A DNA stretch of 64,000 nt from Paenibacillus glacialis (lineage in GTDB: Bacteria; Bacillota; Bacilli; Paenibacillales; Paenibacillaceae), in NCBI RefSeq assembly GCF_001637205.1, contig NZ_LVJH01000021.1, positions 62,001 to 126,000 on the forward strand, given 5' to 3'. The notes beneath the pieces are model-generated. The model worked only from the letters and a program-made list of their open reading frames with translations. It ran no database searches and was not told the origin of the DNA. Position numbers and translations under genes: made by a program. Of this stretch, positions 8,523-17,987 are shown in pieces. Every line of letters starts with the position of its first letter. The stretch's first letter is position 1.

Positions 8523-8669
8523 TCAATCTCCCGATTCAAACTTGTCTGCTGCGGATTGATCGGCTGATCGTAGAGCGTGTCCAAAAACGTTCATCGTGGT
8601 ATTAATGTCGCCATGTCCCAGTCGTGGAGAAATAAGCTTTGCATGAACAGCTTGGTTGATTAGGAGTTT
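8523..8669 (-). pseudogene. Tyrosine recombinase (phage-type integrase) C-terminal remnant
   Basis: The minus strand encodes HAKLISPRLGHGDINTTMNV followed by FGHALRSADQSAADKFESGD and a stop at 8523-8525. The LGH and the Tyr-family ending (here NTTMNVFGHAL) match the C-terminal box of phage integrases, with the catalytic Tyr replaced by Phe if the alignment is right. A stop codon blocks the frame upstream at 8670-8672 and no catalytic Arg region is present. It is a decayed tail of an integrase gene, perhaps from a lost prophage or integrative element. Confidence 0.72.
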
Positions 8670-8690
8670 TCACTTATGTATGAGTGAAAA

Positions 8691-11600
8691 TTAGAACAAT
8701 TGCCTGTTGTCTTTGATCTCGAGCATATGAATGATGATCGTTGTCCCTTTGCCCACTTCACTGTTCATTTGAAAACGAGCTCCTTTAATAAGTGAAAGCT
8801 TTCTAAATGGATTTGTGAAGCCCAATCGCTCATTTCGACCACGCATTAGCTCTTGCTGCTTTTCTAGAGGAATCCCGACACCGTTATCCTCTATCGTGAT
8901 TTTGATATGCTGCTGTTCCCGCTCGATAGTAAGTCGCAGCGTTCCACCTTTTCTACTTTTGATTATCCCGTGAGTAACAGCATTTTCCACTAGCGGCTGC
9001 AGTGTCATTGCTGGGATATAGGTTTGAATCGTTTCGTCGATATTATATTCGATATGAAGCCTTTCTTCGAAGCGCAATTGTTCTATCGCTAAGTAAGCCA
9101 TCACTAATTGTATTTCTTCCTCCAAAGGGACGAGTGAGCGCTGCTTCTGGTAATCCAGCTTTCCTCGGAAATAGGTAGAAAGATGTTCTAATGCAGTTTG
9201 GGTTTTATTCTGGTCAGACCAACTTAGCGAAATAATCGCATTGAGTGTGTTGTATAAAAAATGCGGTGTAATCTGAGCGTAAAAGTAGCTGAGTTCATGC
9301 TCCACAGCATCCTGCGATGACTTTTTCATTAATAATAAGGACTCGATTCGCATCTCTAATTCCTTTAAATTAACAGGCTTTTGCAAGTAATCATTGGCTC
9401 CTAATTGGAAGGATACAACTAAGTCAGACAATTGTCCTGCTGCTGTTAATATGATGACAGGCAAATCTACTAAGTCTTGCTTCTGTCTGATCGTTTTGCA
9501 AACCTCATATCCCGTCATATGGGGCATCATTAAATCTAAAATTAATAGATCCACCTTTTCCGTTTCAATTATGTCGAGTGCTTCCTGCCCGCTGCCTACT
9601 GCAATTACGCTATAATGAAGCGAATGGAGCATATTAATAAGCACCTTCAAGTTGGCAGGCTCGTCATCTACAACTAATATCGTATACGGTTTTGGTCCTT
9701 TCACTTTTGTTGGCAGGATAACCTGCGACTGCTTCATCTCCCGATTTTTCATTTGGGTAGACGTAACTTGTTCGTTCATTTTGTGATTGTTTATTTCATT
9801 ATGCCCTAATAGCTGCTGATTAGTAGCCAGTGGGATCGTAAAGGTGAAGCATGAGCCTTTACCTATTTCAGAAGTTACCCAAATACGTCCACCTGCACTC
9901 TCCACAATTTTCTTGGTAATGCTTAATCCCAAACCAAGTCCTTCTGATTTCCTAGTCCGGCTGCTTTCAACTTGATAAAAGGTAGTAAATATGAGGTCTT
10001 GGTAATCTGAAGCAATACCTGGACCCGTATCCTCAACCGATATGTGCATCTGTTCCTCTATGATTTGAGCTGAGATCGTGATCGTTCCCTGCTTGGTGAA
10101 TTTAATCGCATTGTAGATCAGATTGAAGAAAACTTGCTTTAGCTTTTGCTCATCGGTGTAGACAAGCGGCAAATTTTCTGGGATCGTATTGATCAATTGA
10201 ACAGGCAGGGTGGGCGGCATAACATAGGCAATCTCAGCGAGCACTTCCTCAATAATTCGAATTTCGATCGGTCTGGATGTAAAAGACACCTCACCTTGCT
10301 TTATTTTAGAAATAAATAAAAGATCCTTAACCAAGCCTGCCAATCTTCTACTAACCGAGTGTATCAAAATAACACTTTCTTGCTGTTTTCTTTTTAAAGG
10401 CCCCTCTACACCCTCCAGCAGCGATTGAGAGAGATTAATAATGCCGTGGAGCGGAGTGCCGAGCTCGTGTGATGTTTTGACTAGAAAATCATCCTTCATT
10501 CGGTCGAATTCAAGCAATTCCTTAGACAGTTCCTCCACTTTATTATATGCCTGCTGTGAACGGTGACTCATTAGTAGCGCCAAGCTCATCACCATAATTA
10601 AAAATAAAAGAAGTGACGGCACTTCGATATCCACATCAAATAGCAGGACAATTGCAAGTAGAATACCATAAACAGCAAAAGCAAAAACAACGATCAGCAC
10701 ATAGTCGGACTCATCCGTTTTTTGCTTATAGGCTTTTAGCAGCATAATAAAAATATACACATAACTAATAGCAGTAGTCCCTGAAACAATGAGTTGAATG
10801 AACGGAAATGGAACCTTTACCATTAGATCAATGGTCATGTTTAACACACACACTGCCAAGGCTTGAAATCCTAAGATTGCACTTAATGCAGTGACGATCC
10901 TTTTGCTGGCAGACATGTTGAAGAAATGATAAACAAATAGTAGGAAAAACAATACGAAAAGTGTAAGTGAAATGGCTTGAATTCCTAGTTGTGAGGCTGG
11001 GCTGAGCTCCGGAAATAGTAAGTAGATCCATCTTTCATTTATCGTAGATATATGTACAGCTTGCGCTAAACTGAATAGACTGAAATAGAGCTCATACTGG
11101 AATTTCCGTTTGTGTTGTAAATATGTCGTAAAGTATATAAATGAAAACAGAAAATAGCCGGAAATGAGAAAGGCTTCAATGAATTTTTCACGGCCTTGTT
11201 TTGCTAATATTTGATCGGCTAGACCGAATTGGAGCGAACTGACAATCCCACCAACAGCATAGTCATAATTGGCAACTAGTATAACAAGTTCTATTTGTTT
11301 GTTTTCACTATTTCCCAGAACGATATATTTTTTGTAATCAAAGCGATATTCTTCGGTGCTTTTTGAAGGAACACCTGCTGAACCAAGCTCCTCCCCGTTT
11401 AAATACACTTTATTGGCATTTCGAATCGTATTCAGCTTTACACCGTAAAGGTCATCCTCCGGAACATGAATAAGCAAGCGGTACGTGCCTGTCCCATAAG
11501 GAGTAGCGCTCTCAGCTCTATAGCGATCCCACGCTGTAGGTACTAGAATGGATTGGCGTTTGTTCTTATAACGTTCAAAGACATCCTCATCCGGGCTTGG

Positions 11601-11807
11601 CACAATTAATTCATCTGGATAGAAGTCCCATTCTCCATCAAGCGCAATAGTTTTTTCATCTTGCCAATCCCAATGCTGCAATGAAAGAACACCATTTTTC
11701 GCCACGAATGTATTGGAGTCGAATATACGAAATGAGTGAAGGACAAAGTACGTTGTTAAGAGAGTGACAGCGATCATAATTAGAGTGAGCGTCTTTCTAT
11801 TTTTCAC
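8691..11807 (-). CDS. Giant hybrid sensor histidine kinase (7TM-DISM, HisKA, receiver, LytS-type kinase)
   Basis: A protein of about 1038 residues. Order: N-terminal membrane helix; extracellular jelly-roll-like sensory domain; seven-helix 7TMR-DISM segment near 200-400; HisKA phosphoacceptor FLVKTSHELGTPLHGI near 440; HATPase_c (GLGLGLSITKKI); receiver domain with VVDDEPANLKVL and LLILDLMMPHMTGYE near 705-820; then a second kinase of the LytS/YesM type (YAQITPHFLYNTLNAIISL near 844) with its own ATPase lobe. I prefer the GTG at 11807 because AAAGGAA lies 9 bases before it and the first helix follows; an ATG at 11885 without a good ribosome site is the alternative. No response regulator gene is adjacent. 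Confidence 0.88.
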   Translation of the reverse strand: MKNRKTLTLIMIAVTLLTTYFVLHSFRIFDSNTFVAKNGVLSLQHWDWQDEKTIALDGEWDFYPDELIVPSPDEDVFERYKNKRQSILVPTAWDRYRAESATPYGTGTYRLLIHVPEDDLYGVKLNTIRNANKVYLNGEELGSAGVPSKSTEEYRFDYKKYIVLGNSENKQIELVILVANYDYAVGGIVSSLQFGLADQILAKQGREKFIEAFLISGYFLFSFIYFTTYLQHKRKFQYELYFSLFSLAQAVHISTINERWIYLLFPELSPASQLGIQAISLTLFVLFFLLFVYHFFNMSASKRIVTALSAILGFQALAVCVLNMTIDLMVKVPFPFIQLIVSGTTAISYVYIFIMLLKAYKQKTDESDYVLIVVFAFAVYGILLAIVLLFDVDIEVPSLLLFLIMVMSLALLMSHRSQQAYNKVEELSKELLEFDRMKDDFLVKTSHELGTPLHGIINLSQSLLEGVEGPLKRKQQESVILIHSVSRRLAGLVKDLLFISKIKQGEVSFTSRPIEIRIIEEVLAEIAYVMPPTLPVQLINTIPENLPLVYTDEQKLKQVFFNLIYNAIKFTKQGTITISAQIIEEQMHISVEDTGPGIASDYQDLIFTTFYQVESSRTRKSEGLGLGLSITKKIVESAGGRIWVTSEIGKGSCFTFTIPLATNQQLLGHNEINNHKMNEQVTSTQMKNREMKQSQVILPTKVKGPKPYTILVVDDEPANLKVLINMLHSLHYSVIAVGSGQEALDIIETEKVDLLILDLMMPHMTGYEVCKTIRQKQDLVDLPVIILTAAGQLSDLVVSFQLGANDYLQKPVNLKELEMRIESLLLMKKSSQDAVEHELSYFYAQITPHFLYNTLNAIISLSWSDQNKTQTALEHLSTYFRGKLDYQKQRSLVPLEEEIQLVMAYLAIEQLRFEERLHIEYNIDETIQTYIPAMTLQPLVENAVTHGIIKSRKGGTLRLTIEREQQHIKITIEDNGVGIPLEKQQELMRGRNERLGFTNPFRKLSLIKGARFQMNSEVGKGTTIIIHMLEIKDNRQLF

Positions 11808-12186
11808 ATAGCCAATTCCTTTCACTATGAGAGCTTCACCCATTATGGTACTTACTTGAGACCATTCAAACAGGCGGCAGCGCATCTTGTTCTAGTATAT
11901 TTTACTAGCATCATCGCGTTCAATCCTTGATATAGAGGTGATGATGGGGGGAAATTGCGGGTTGTCGAATATTTAAATAGTTTACCATAAATTTATTAGA
12001 AGTGTTAACGAGGAATTAGTCGCGCTACTTCTGTGAGACAAAACAGATGGCGGGAAGAGGATTTCTAGGATAATGTTAATTGATGTAAAAAATGCTTGCA
12101 TACAACCCTATCCTGCTTATCTAAACGTAGTAATTAATTAATTAATTAATAAAGAGCGTACAAATACATTTTACGAGGTGAAAGTG

Positions 12187-13485
12187 ATGGAAAAAATCTC
12201 TTTTTTGTTTCCAGGTCAAGGTTCCCAATTTGTAGGAATGTCTAAAAGTTTGTTCAACCAATATGAAATCGCCAAACAGACCTTTGAAGAAGCGAATGAA
12301 ATATTGGGCATTGATTTAGCGAAGATATGTTTTGAAGGCAGTTTGGCCGAATTGGCGAAGAATGATATCGCCCAGCCAGCCATTCTTGTTTCAAGTGTCG
12401 TCGCCTTTCGTGTGTACATGCAAGAGATAGGTATTACTCCACAGTTCTGCGCGGGTCATAGTCTGGGTGAATACTCAGCGCTAACCTGTGCCGGAGCAAT
12501 CACCTTCGCCGATGCAGTATCCATTGCCCGTTTTCGCGGGAGGTTAGCAGATCAGATCGCTTTACAGGATGTTGGGGCCATGTCCATAATTGACGGGATT
12601 GATAAATCAAAAGTTGAAGAAGAATGTAGGAAATTAACTACCCCAGAACAAGTGGTGGCCATCTCATGCTATAATTCTCCAACTCAAACGAGTATATCCG
12701 GTGAGAAAGAGATCGTTTTGTCTGTGGAAGAGAAGCTACTCTCCACCGGCTGTATGGTAACGCCTCTGTTAGCGAGTGCTCCTTTTCATTCGCCACTAAT
12801 GACACAGGCGTCCGAATTGCTACGGGCTGAGCTCGAACAGTACAGCTTCAACTGGTTTAAATTCCCTGTAATTTCTAATGTAACTGGACTGCCGTACAAT
12901 GATCCTGATCAAATTGTAGCGAATTTAGTACAGCATATGATCAAACCGGTGCAGTGGCAAGCCACCATTCAATATCTGAAAAGAAAAGGAATCACACTGA
13001 CTGTGGAGATGGGGCCTAAAAATGTACTGAGCAATTTGGTGGCGGCAAATGTGGAGGGAATCGAGGCACTTTGTTTTGCTGAGAAGGAAGACAGACAATC
13101 ATTGTCAAATCTGCATGAGAGATTTCCATTTTTGAGAAAGCATTTTCCAACGATCATTACGCGATGTCTAGCAGCTGGGGTCGCCACGCCAAATACAAAC
13201 TGGAATAATGAGGAGTATCAAGCTGGCGCCATTGTGCCATATAAACGTATTCAAGATATGCTACAGCAGCTGAAAGAAGAAGGGACCAGTCCGACGGAAG
13301 TGCAAATGACGGAAGCGCTTGAGTTACTGAAAACAATTTTTCAGACAAAAAAACTGCCCGTTAAAGAACAGGAACAGTGGTTTAAGCAAATGGTTGACGA
13401 GACGGGAAACTATTATACTTTAAGAGATACGCTTAATCGTATCTTGCAAGAGTTGGTAAGCAGTTCAGATTTAATGCTGGCCTAA
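12187..13485 (+). CDS. Free-standing malonyl-CoA acyltransferase (FabD/trans-AT type) with C-terminal extension
   Basis: A 432-residue acyl carrier protein S-malonyltransferase-type enzyme. GQGSQFVGM begins near residue 9, the catalytic Ser lies in GHSLGEYSA near 92, and the catalytic His is probably in PFHSPLM near 200. Housekeeping FabD is about 310 residues; here some 120 extra residues follow. ATG at 12187 is chosen because GAGGTG lies 7 bases upstream. No fatty acid genes flank it, so it is more likely a trans-acting AT for a polyketide or hybrid synthase located elsewhere. It ends at a strong terminator. Confidence 0.83.
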   Translation: MEKISFLFPGQGSQFVGMSKSLFNQYEIAKQTFEEANEILGIDLAKICFEGSLAELAKNDIAQPAILVSSVVAFRVYMQEIGITPQFCAGHSLGEYSALTCAGAITFADAVSIARFRGRLADQIALQDVGAMSIIDGIDKSKVEEECRKLTTPEQVVAISCYNSPTQTSISGEKEIVLSVEEKLLSTGCMVTPLLASAPFHSPLMTQASELLRAELEQYSFNWFKFPVISNVTGLPYNDPDQIVANLVQHMIKPVQWQATIQYLKRKGITLTVEMGPKNVLSNLVAANVEGIEALCFAEKEDRQSLSNLHERFPFLRKHFPTIITRCLAAGVATPNTNWNNEEYQAGAIVPYKRIQDMLQQLKEEGTSPTEVQMTEALELLKTIFQTKKLPVKEQEQWFKQMVDETGNYYTLRDTLNRILQELVSSSDLMLA

Positions 13486-13517
13486 TCAATTTATAACTTT
13501 GTTTCAAACTATTATAA

Positions 13518-13568
13518 AGGAGCGAAACCTGGGATCATAAGTTCCTAGGGGTTCGCTCCTTTTTTTTC
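13518..13568 (+). terminator. Terminator after the acyltransferase gene
   Basis: Arms AGGAGCGAA (13518-13526) and TTCGCTCCT (13552-13560) form a hairpin followed by eight T. Confidence 0.85.
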
Positions 13569-13627
13569 TGAGTAAAGGGATGGCTGATGTTAAAGTATCT
13601 ACCCCACGTATTTCGATCGTCTTAATT

Positions 13628-14167
13628 TCAGAGATTTGATTGCGACTTCTTGTGACGAAGTGTGTTATTCACGATTACGCCAATGCCAAGAATGACCAGA
13701 AAACTAGGAAGTATGAATTGATTGCTGTTTTCCTGAAGAAGTTCCTCAGAGATCGTTTGTACAAAAAACAAGACTGAGAGGATCATTAGCACGATTACGG
13801 CAAAGATTATTTTAAGATTAGGTCTAATCAAGATTGTGCATTCAAGCAAACCGAAGGCAATCGCAAACAGAAAGCCTGGCCATATGTAATCCCAAATATC
13901 TAACAACATGGCGATTTGGGTTAATCCTCCCCCGATAACTAGGAATCCACCAAAAAATAGCGTAATTGCCTTTCTGGATCGCACGAAAAATCGGTAATGC
14001 AAATAAAGGCCGGATGAAATCATTACAAAGGTTGGAGCAAATAGGCTTATCAAATGCCAAATATCAAAGGAGGTCTCAAATCGAAGGATGGAGCTTCCAG
14101 CTGTAGCGAAGTAGAAGCCAGCTATAATAAAAAGAAGGCCTAAAAGATTACCAATTTGTTTATTCAT
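13628..14167 (-). CDS. Multi-pass membrane protein of unknown function
   Basis: A 179-residue protein with five or six predicted membrane helices (for example LLGLLFIIAGFYFATAGSSI at the N terminus and FLVILGIGVIVN at the C terminus) and a short basic tail. The helix pattern resembles the LiaF/LiaI-type transmembrane region of envelope-stress proteins, but I see no diagnostic motif. It starts 30 bases downstream of the LoaP-like gene on the same strand and is probably cotranscribed with it. Confidence 0.65.
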   Translation of the reverse strand: MNKQIGNLLGLLFIIAGFYFATAGSSILRFETSFDIWHLISLFAPTFVMISSGLYLHYRFFVRSRKAITLFFGGFLVIGGGLTQIAMLLDIWDYIWPGFLFAIAFGLLECTILIRPNLKIIFAVIVLMILSVLFFVQTISEELLQENSNQFILPSFLVILGIGVIVNNTLRHKKSQSNL

Positions 14168-14197
14168 TGTTTATCATCCTACCTTTCTAATTTTAGC

Positions 14198-14746
14198 TCA
14201 CTCTTGAGTGGGATTTATTATGTTGATTCCAACATCGAACTGTAGCCTTTTCCCTAGGAAATCTAATTGAAGTTTAGCTCTTTTTTTATGTTTATCTATT
14301 TTCTTTATTTGGGATTCCATCCCTTTCAAAGGTCCGTTTACGACAACAATATTGGTACCTGAGAGTTTAATGTCGGAATAATCAATACAACCATCGCCCC
14401 CCGACATCTGAATAATGGGTTCCATTTCACGCCTTTCGATTTTATAGTAATGTACTTCTTCGTTCAAAGTCTCATGTTTGTTTAACATTCGGAAGATATG
14501 TGGGATTTTTTTAAGCTTGTAGTAGATTTCATTGGTCATGTTGGTATTAATAAGCACATAACCCGGTAATAACATCTTAACGGTGTCAAATTGACGTCCT
14601 TCTCTTTTTTCAGGTACCCTTCGTTTCGGAATGAAGAAGCTCAGTTCATTCGGACAAAATCGTTTGTTTAACAGGTCAGCGATGAGGACCTCCCTTCCAT
14701 TTTTGACGAATAGTGCATACCAGTCCATATCCATATTCATATTCAT
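14198..14746 (-). CDS. loaP: LoaP-like transcription antiterminator (NusG paralog)
   Basis: A 182-residue NusG-family protein. The N-terminal NGN domain opens with DWYALFVKNGREVLIADLL and contains the family PGYVLI motif (KMLLPGYVLINTNM) near residue 60. A C-terminal KOW-like segment (VVVNGPLKGMESQIKKIDKH) follows. Length and the WYALFV start match LoaP, the NusG paralog that lets RNA polymerase read through terminators in long polyketide operons of Bacillus. GGAGGT lies 12 bases before the ATG, and the protein begins with alternating Met codons (MNMNMDMD), so several starts are possible. It lies convergent to the acyltransferase gene. UpxY-type paralogs are the alternative. Confidence 0.78.
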   Translation of the reverse strand: MNMNMDMDWYALFVKNGREVLIADLLNKRFCPNELSFFIPKRRVPEKREGRQFDTVKMLLPGYVLINTNMTNEIYYKLKKIPHIFRMLNKHETLNEEVHYYKIERREMEPIIQMSGGDGCIDYSDIKLSGTNIVVVNGPLKGMESQIKKIDKHKKRAKLQLDFLGKRLQFDVGINIINPTQE

Positions 14747-15270
14747 TTATGGGTTGATACCTCCACAGAAAATTAGTGAAAAAAAGGATTTGCTGCAAGT
14801 ATGGAGATGTGGTGTTAAAAGTGTAGGTCAGGCATTTCTTCTTCATTAATAGAAATGATGTGTTTGCAGTTAAAGCAATAAGCAGGGTAGTCTAAATAAT
14901 CATATGTTTATAGGATGCCTCTATAGCTCCTTCCAATAGTATCGGTTAACACTACTGTCAACTTAATATATTACTAACTATAAGATAAACTAGAAAAATA
15001 GTAAATAAAAGGAAGAGATAATCTTGGAAATATATGCTTCGGTTATTACATCAGCAAGGGTGTTTTACGGACAAAGGTTGTTAGCAGACAGCTGTGCAAG
15101 ATATTGTTGAGGTGTTGGGCATGTAAAAAGATGCTATTTGAATCAATTTCATAATTCCAAAGCCTTACTACGCTTAAGCTCATAGAGCATGGAAAAAGGA
15201 GTACCTCCCCAAATCTCGAAGTGTTTAGTACCGCTACCAGACACTGATGAGAAGAAAGGAGCATCTCTCA
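14747..15270 (+). other. Intergenic stretch before the transposase remnant
   Basis: I see no convincing gene. The LoaP-like ribosome site lies at 14760-14765 on the minus strand. An AAAGGAG ribosome site near 15255 serves the transposase frame. I looked for the left inverted repeat of the insertion sequence and could not match it to the right flank. Confidence 0.4.
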
Positions 15271-16637
15271 ATGTACAATATTCAACAAGAAAGCCTGTTT
15301 TCCTTGCAAGACTTATTAGAAATGTCACCCAAAGATACCTACGGCTATCTCTTTGAGACGTTAGATATTAATCCATTCTTACGTGTCGTATCGAAGTAAG
15401 CCTTTCTAGGGGCACCGACTCAGCTCAATTATGTAGCTATGCTTCATTCACTTTTCATTCGAATTGTGGAACGAATTCCGACCATAAAAGATCTAAGGAA
15501 ACGTTTGAAAAGAAGTATTGAATTTTGCACGGACTGTGGCTTTACCGGCTCTGATCGGATTCCAAGTGAAGCATCGTATACACGGCTGATCCAAAAGCTT
15601 CAAAAATCCAATGTCTTTCAGCAATCGCAAGAAGAATTAGTTCAGCAAGCCTTTCAAGAAGGCTTTATCGATGCAACAACAATCGCTATGGACGCCACTC
15701 ACATTGAAGCCAGAGACCGCCAACCGGAGAAGAAGAAAAAGGATACGGATACATGTACAACTGAACCACCAAAGAAAAAGCGTGGCCGTAAATCCAAGGG
15801 TGAGCGCGAGCAATGGTTAAAGGAACAACTAGAATTTGAAGAACCTCCCCCTCTGTTTGTAAAGAAGGTAGAAGCACAACTGCCTTACTCCTATGATGAT
15901 ATAGTGAAGGAAATCCCAATGACCCCTGTATGGGGTGTCAAGAAGAACTCCGAAGGCAGAAACGTATTTTGGTGTGGTTTTAAAGTAAATCTCTTGGTCG
16001 ACTGCAAAAGCCAATATATCCTTACAACATTACTTTCTTCCGGTAACATTAATGATGGCAAGATGGGGATCCCCTTACTTAAAGGACTGGCCGAAAGGCA
16101 CCCTGAGTTACCTGTTTCTCATGCGCGGATGCTGGCTATGATTTAGTACCCATTTACAAGCAAGTTCAGGAAATGGGAGCCAGAGGGCTCATCGATTACA
16201 ACCGTCGTAATGAGCAACCGGATCCTGATGCGGACAAGTACTTTCGTCCGATCTGTAAAGAGGGTCATTCTTACCGATATGATAGTTTTGACTCAACATA
16301 TGAAACCATAAAATACACGCAGCCCAAAGAGAGCAAGGAGTGTCCCTTTAACGATGGACAATGCCAGAAGGTATTCAAGAAAAAAGTCGAAGATCATCCA
16401 AGAAGATATACCGTCCCTGCTCGTGGCAGTGATAGTTACTATGAACACTATAAAAAGAGAACGGCTGTAGAACGTGTGAATGCTTATTTGAAGGAATACT
16501 TTCAACTGAACAACATTCGTCATCGCGGAGCAGTGGCCAAAGTCGATTTTGAACTAGCTTGTCTGACGTACAACGCTTGTAAACTTACCGTTGACCGATT
16601 GAACCAAAATAATAAAGCGAATAAATTAACTGCGTAG
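15271..16637 (+). mobile_element. IS1182-family transposase gene, broken by a stop and a frameshift
   Basis: Reading from the ATG at 15271, a DDE transposase of the IS1182 type is recognisable (IRIVERIPTIKDLRKRLKRS, IDATTIAMDATHIEARDR, then GARGLIDYNRRNEQ and TAVERVNAYLKEYFQLNNIR). Two lesions kill it. Codon 43 is TAA (15397-15399) in an otherwise continuous frame. Near 16125-16130 the frame shifts, so DAGYDLVPIYKQVQEMGARG continues in another frame. The final stop is at 16635-16637. The insertion is thus fossil and would need help in trans to move. Confidence 0.85.
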
Positions 16638-16785
16638 CTCCTAATTTTAAAAATGCTGGCGTAAATATTCGGTTAATCTGATTAATGAGAGAACGATTTA
16701 TGAAATTGATTCATTTATAATCATTTTAAATCGCTACGACAGCAGTTAAGGTGTAAATACCTATTCCTATGTACTTTGGAATGTA

Positions 16786-16848
16786 TTGACAACCAACTGT
16801 ATTACTAGCATAATACATCTATAGTGTATGAACCACGTAGTACATACA
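16786..16848 (+). promoter_or_regulatory. Promoter and YtrA-type operator of the GntR/ABC operon
   Basis: TTGACA (16786-16791) and CATAAT (16809-16814) are spaced 17 bases apart. Just downstream, TGTATG (16825-16830) and CATACA (16843-16848) form an inverted repeat with a 12-base spacer. The position, overlapping the transcription start, fits autorepression by the YtrA-like protein encoded next. Confidence 0.65.
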
Positions 16849-16872
16849 GTGTAAAAGAATGCGAGGTGCAGG

Positions 16873-17301
16873 ATGAAAATGAATGAAGGCTGGACGGACA
16901 TCACTTTCAATGGTCGGGATCCGGTGTATTTACAAGTTGTTCGTCATTTCAAAGAACAACTTGCAACCGGTCGGATGGAGGCCGGGCAGATCATTCCTTC
17001 ACGGAGGGAGTTGGGAGCAATGCTAAAAATTAATCCCAATACAGCGCAGAAGGCTTATAAAGAAATGGAGGAACAACAATTGATCGTAACTGAAGGGAAT
17101 TCAGCAAGTCGAATCACGCTTGATGATACAGTGCTGCGAAGTATCCGTTCTGAATTAATTAGCGATGCTGTGGATGCTTTTGTGGTATCGGTCCGTAAAA
17201 TTGAGGTTCCCGTAGATGAACTTTTAGATATCGTAAAGCGAAAATATCTTGAAAGAACCGATATAGAGAAACAAGCCCAGGAAGGAGGAGACCAGGCATG
17301 A
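16873..17301 (+). CDS. GntR family regulator, YtrA subfamily
   Basis: A 142-residue short GntR protein: winged helix (DPVYLQVVRHFKEQLATGRM, then GQIIPSRRELGAMLKINPNT) and a small C-terminal dimerisation helix region of about 70 residues, with no effector domain. This is the YtrA layout, which represses ABC transporter operons that respond to cell-wall-active antibiotics. Its stop overlaps the ABC ATPase start by four bases, so regulator and transporter form one operon. Confidence 0.9.
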   Translation: MKMNEGWTDITFNGRDPVYLQVVRHFKEQLATGRMEAGQIIPSRRELGAMLKINPNTAQKAYKEMEEQQLIVTEGNSASRITLDDTVLRSIRSELISDAVDAFVVSVRKIEVPVDELLDIVKRKYLERTDIEKQAQEGGDQA

Positions 17302-17987
17302 TTGAGGTTATAGACATTCATAAGAGATATCGTGGACGGTCTGTGCTAAACGGCGCCTCCTTCACGGTCGAGAAGGGACAAATAACGTGTCTTATAGGAA
17401 TTAACGGAGCGGGTAAGTCAACGATTCTAAAGGCAATTATGGGCTTAACGCCCCTGAAGGCAGGTACAATCCGGATTGATGGTCAACCATTGGATAAGAA
17501 CATGTATGAAAGCATAGCATTTATCCCCGATCATTTAACGATGCCTTCTGGAATGAAGCTGTCTGAGGGACTTCGGTTCATGGCAGACTTTTATAAGAGC
17601 TGGAATCCGAATAGAGCAGAAGAGCTCATGAAATTTTTTAGCTTGGATCAGACAGAGAGAATTGGCAATCTTTCGAAGGGAACAGCAGCTAAATTTAATC
17701 TTATGCTTGGTCTTGCACAGGATACAGAATATGTCCTAATGGACGAACCATTTTCGGGCATAGATATGTTCAGTCGAGGTTTGATTGCAGAGGTATTCTC
17801 CAGCCACTTGATCGAAGATCGCGGCGTACTTCTGACTACGCATGAGATCGGTGATATAGAGCATTTGATCGATAGAGCACTACTGATGAAAGATGGAGCC
17901 ATCTGTCGGGATTTCAATAGTGAACAAATACGTAGCGAGGAAGGTAAGTCCATTGTTGACGTTATGAGGGAGGTGTACCAAGCATGA
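17298..17987 (+). CDS. ABC transporter ATP-binding protein
   Basis: A 229-residue cytoplasmic ATPase subunit. Walker A is GINGAGKST near residue 34, the signature is LSKGTAAKFNL near 128, and Walker B is YVLMDEPFSGID near 149, followed by the switch His in TTHEIGDIEH. It overlaps both the YtrA-like gene and the permease gene by four bases (ATGA), a sign of tight translational coupling. Like B. subtilis YtrB it probably energises an exporter linked to envelope stress. Confidence 0.9.
   Translation: MIEVIDIHKRYRGRSVLNGASFTVEKGQITCLIGINGAGKSTILKAIMGLTPLKAGTIRIDGQPLDKNMYESIAFIPDHLTMPSGMKLSEGLRFMADFYKSWNPNRAEELMKFFSLDQTERIGNLSKGTAAKFNLMLGLAQDTEYVLMDEPFSGIDMFSRGLIAEVFSSHLIEDRGVLLTTHEIGDIEHLIDRALLMKDGAICRDFNSEQIRSEEGKSIVDVMREVYQA

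Noticed and set aside
12127..12150. Tandem TTAA repeats before the acyltransferase
   Set aside because: A short AT tract within a promoter region; no evidence that it is more than simple sequence.
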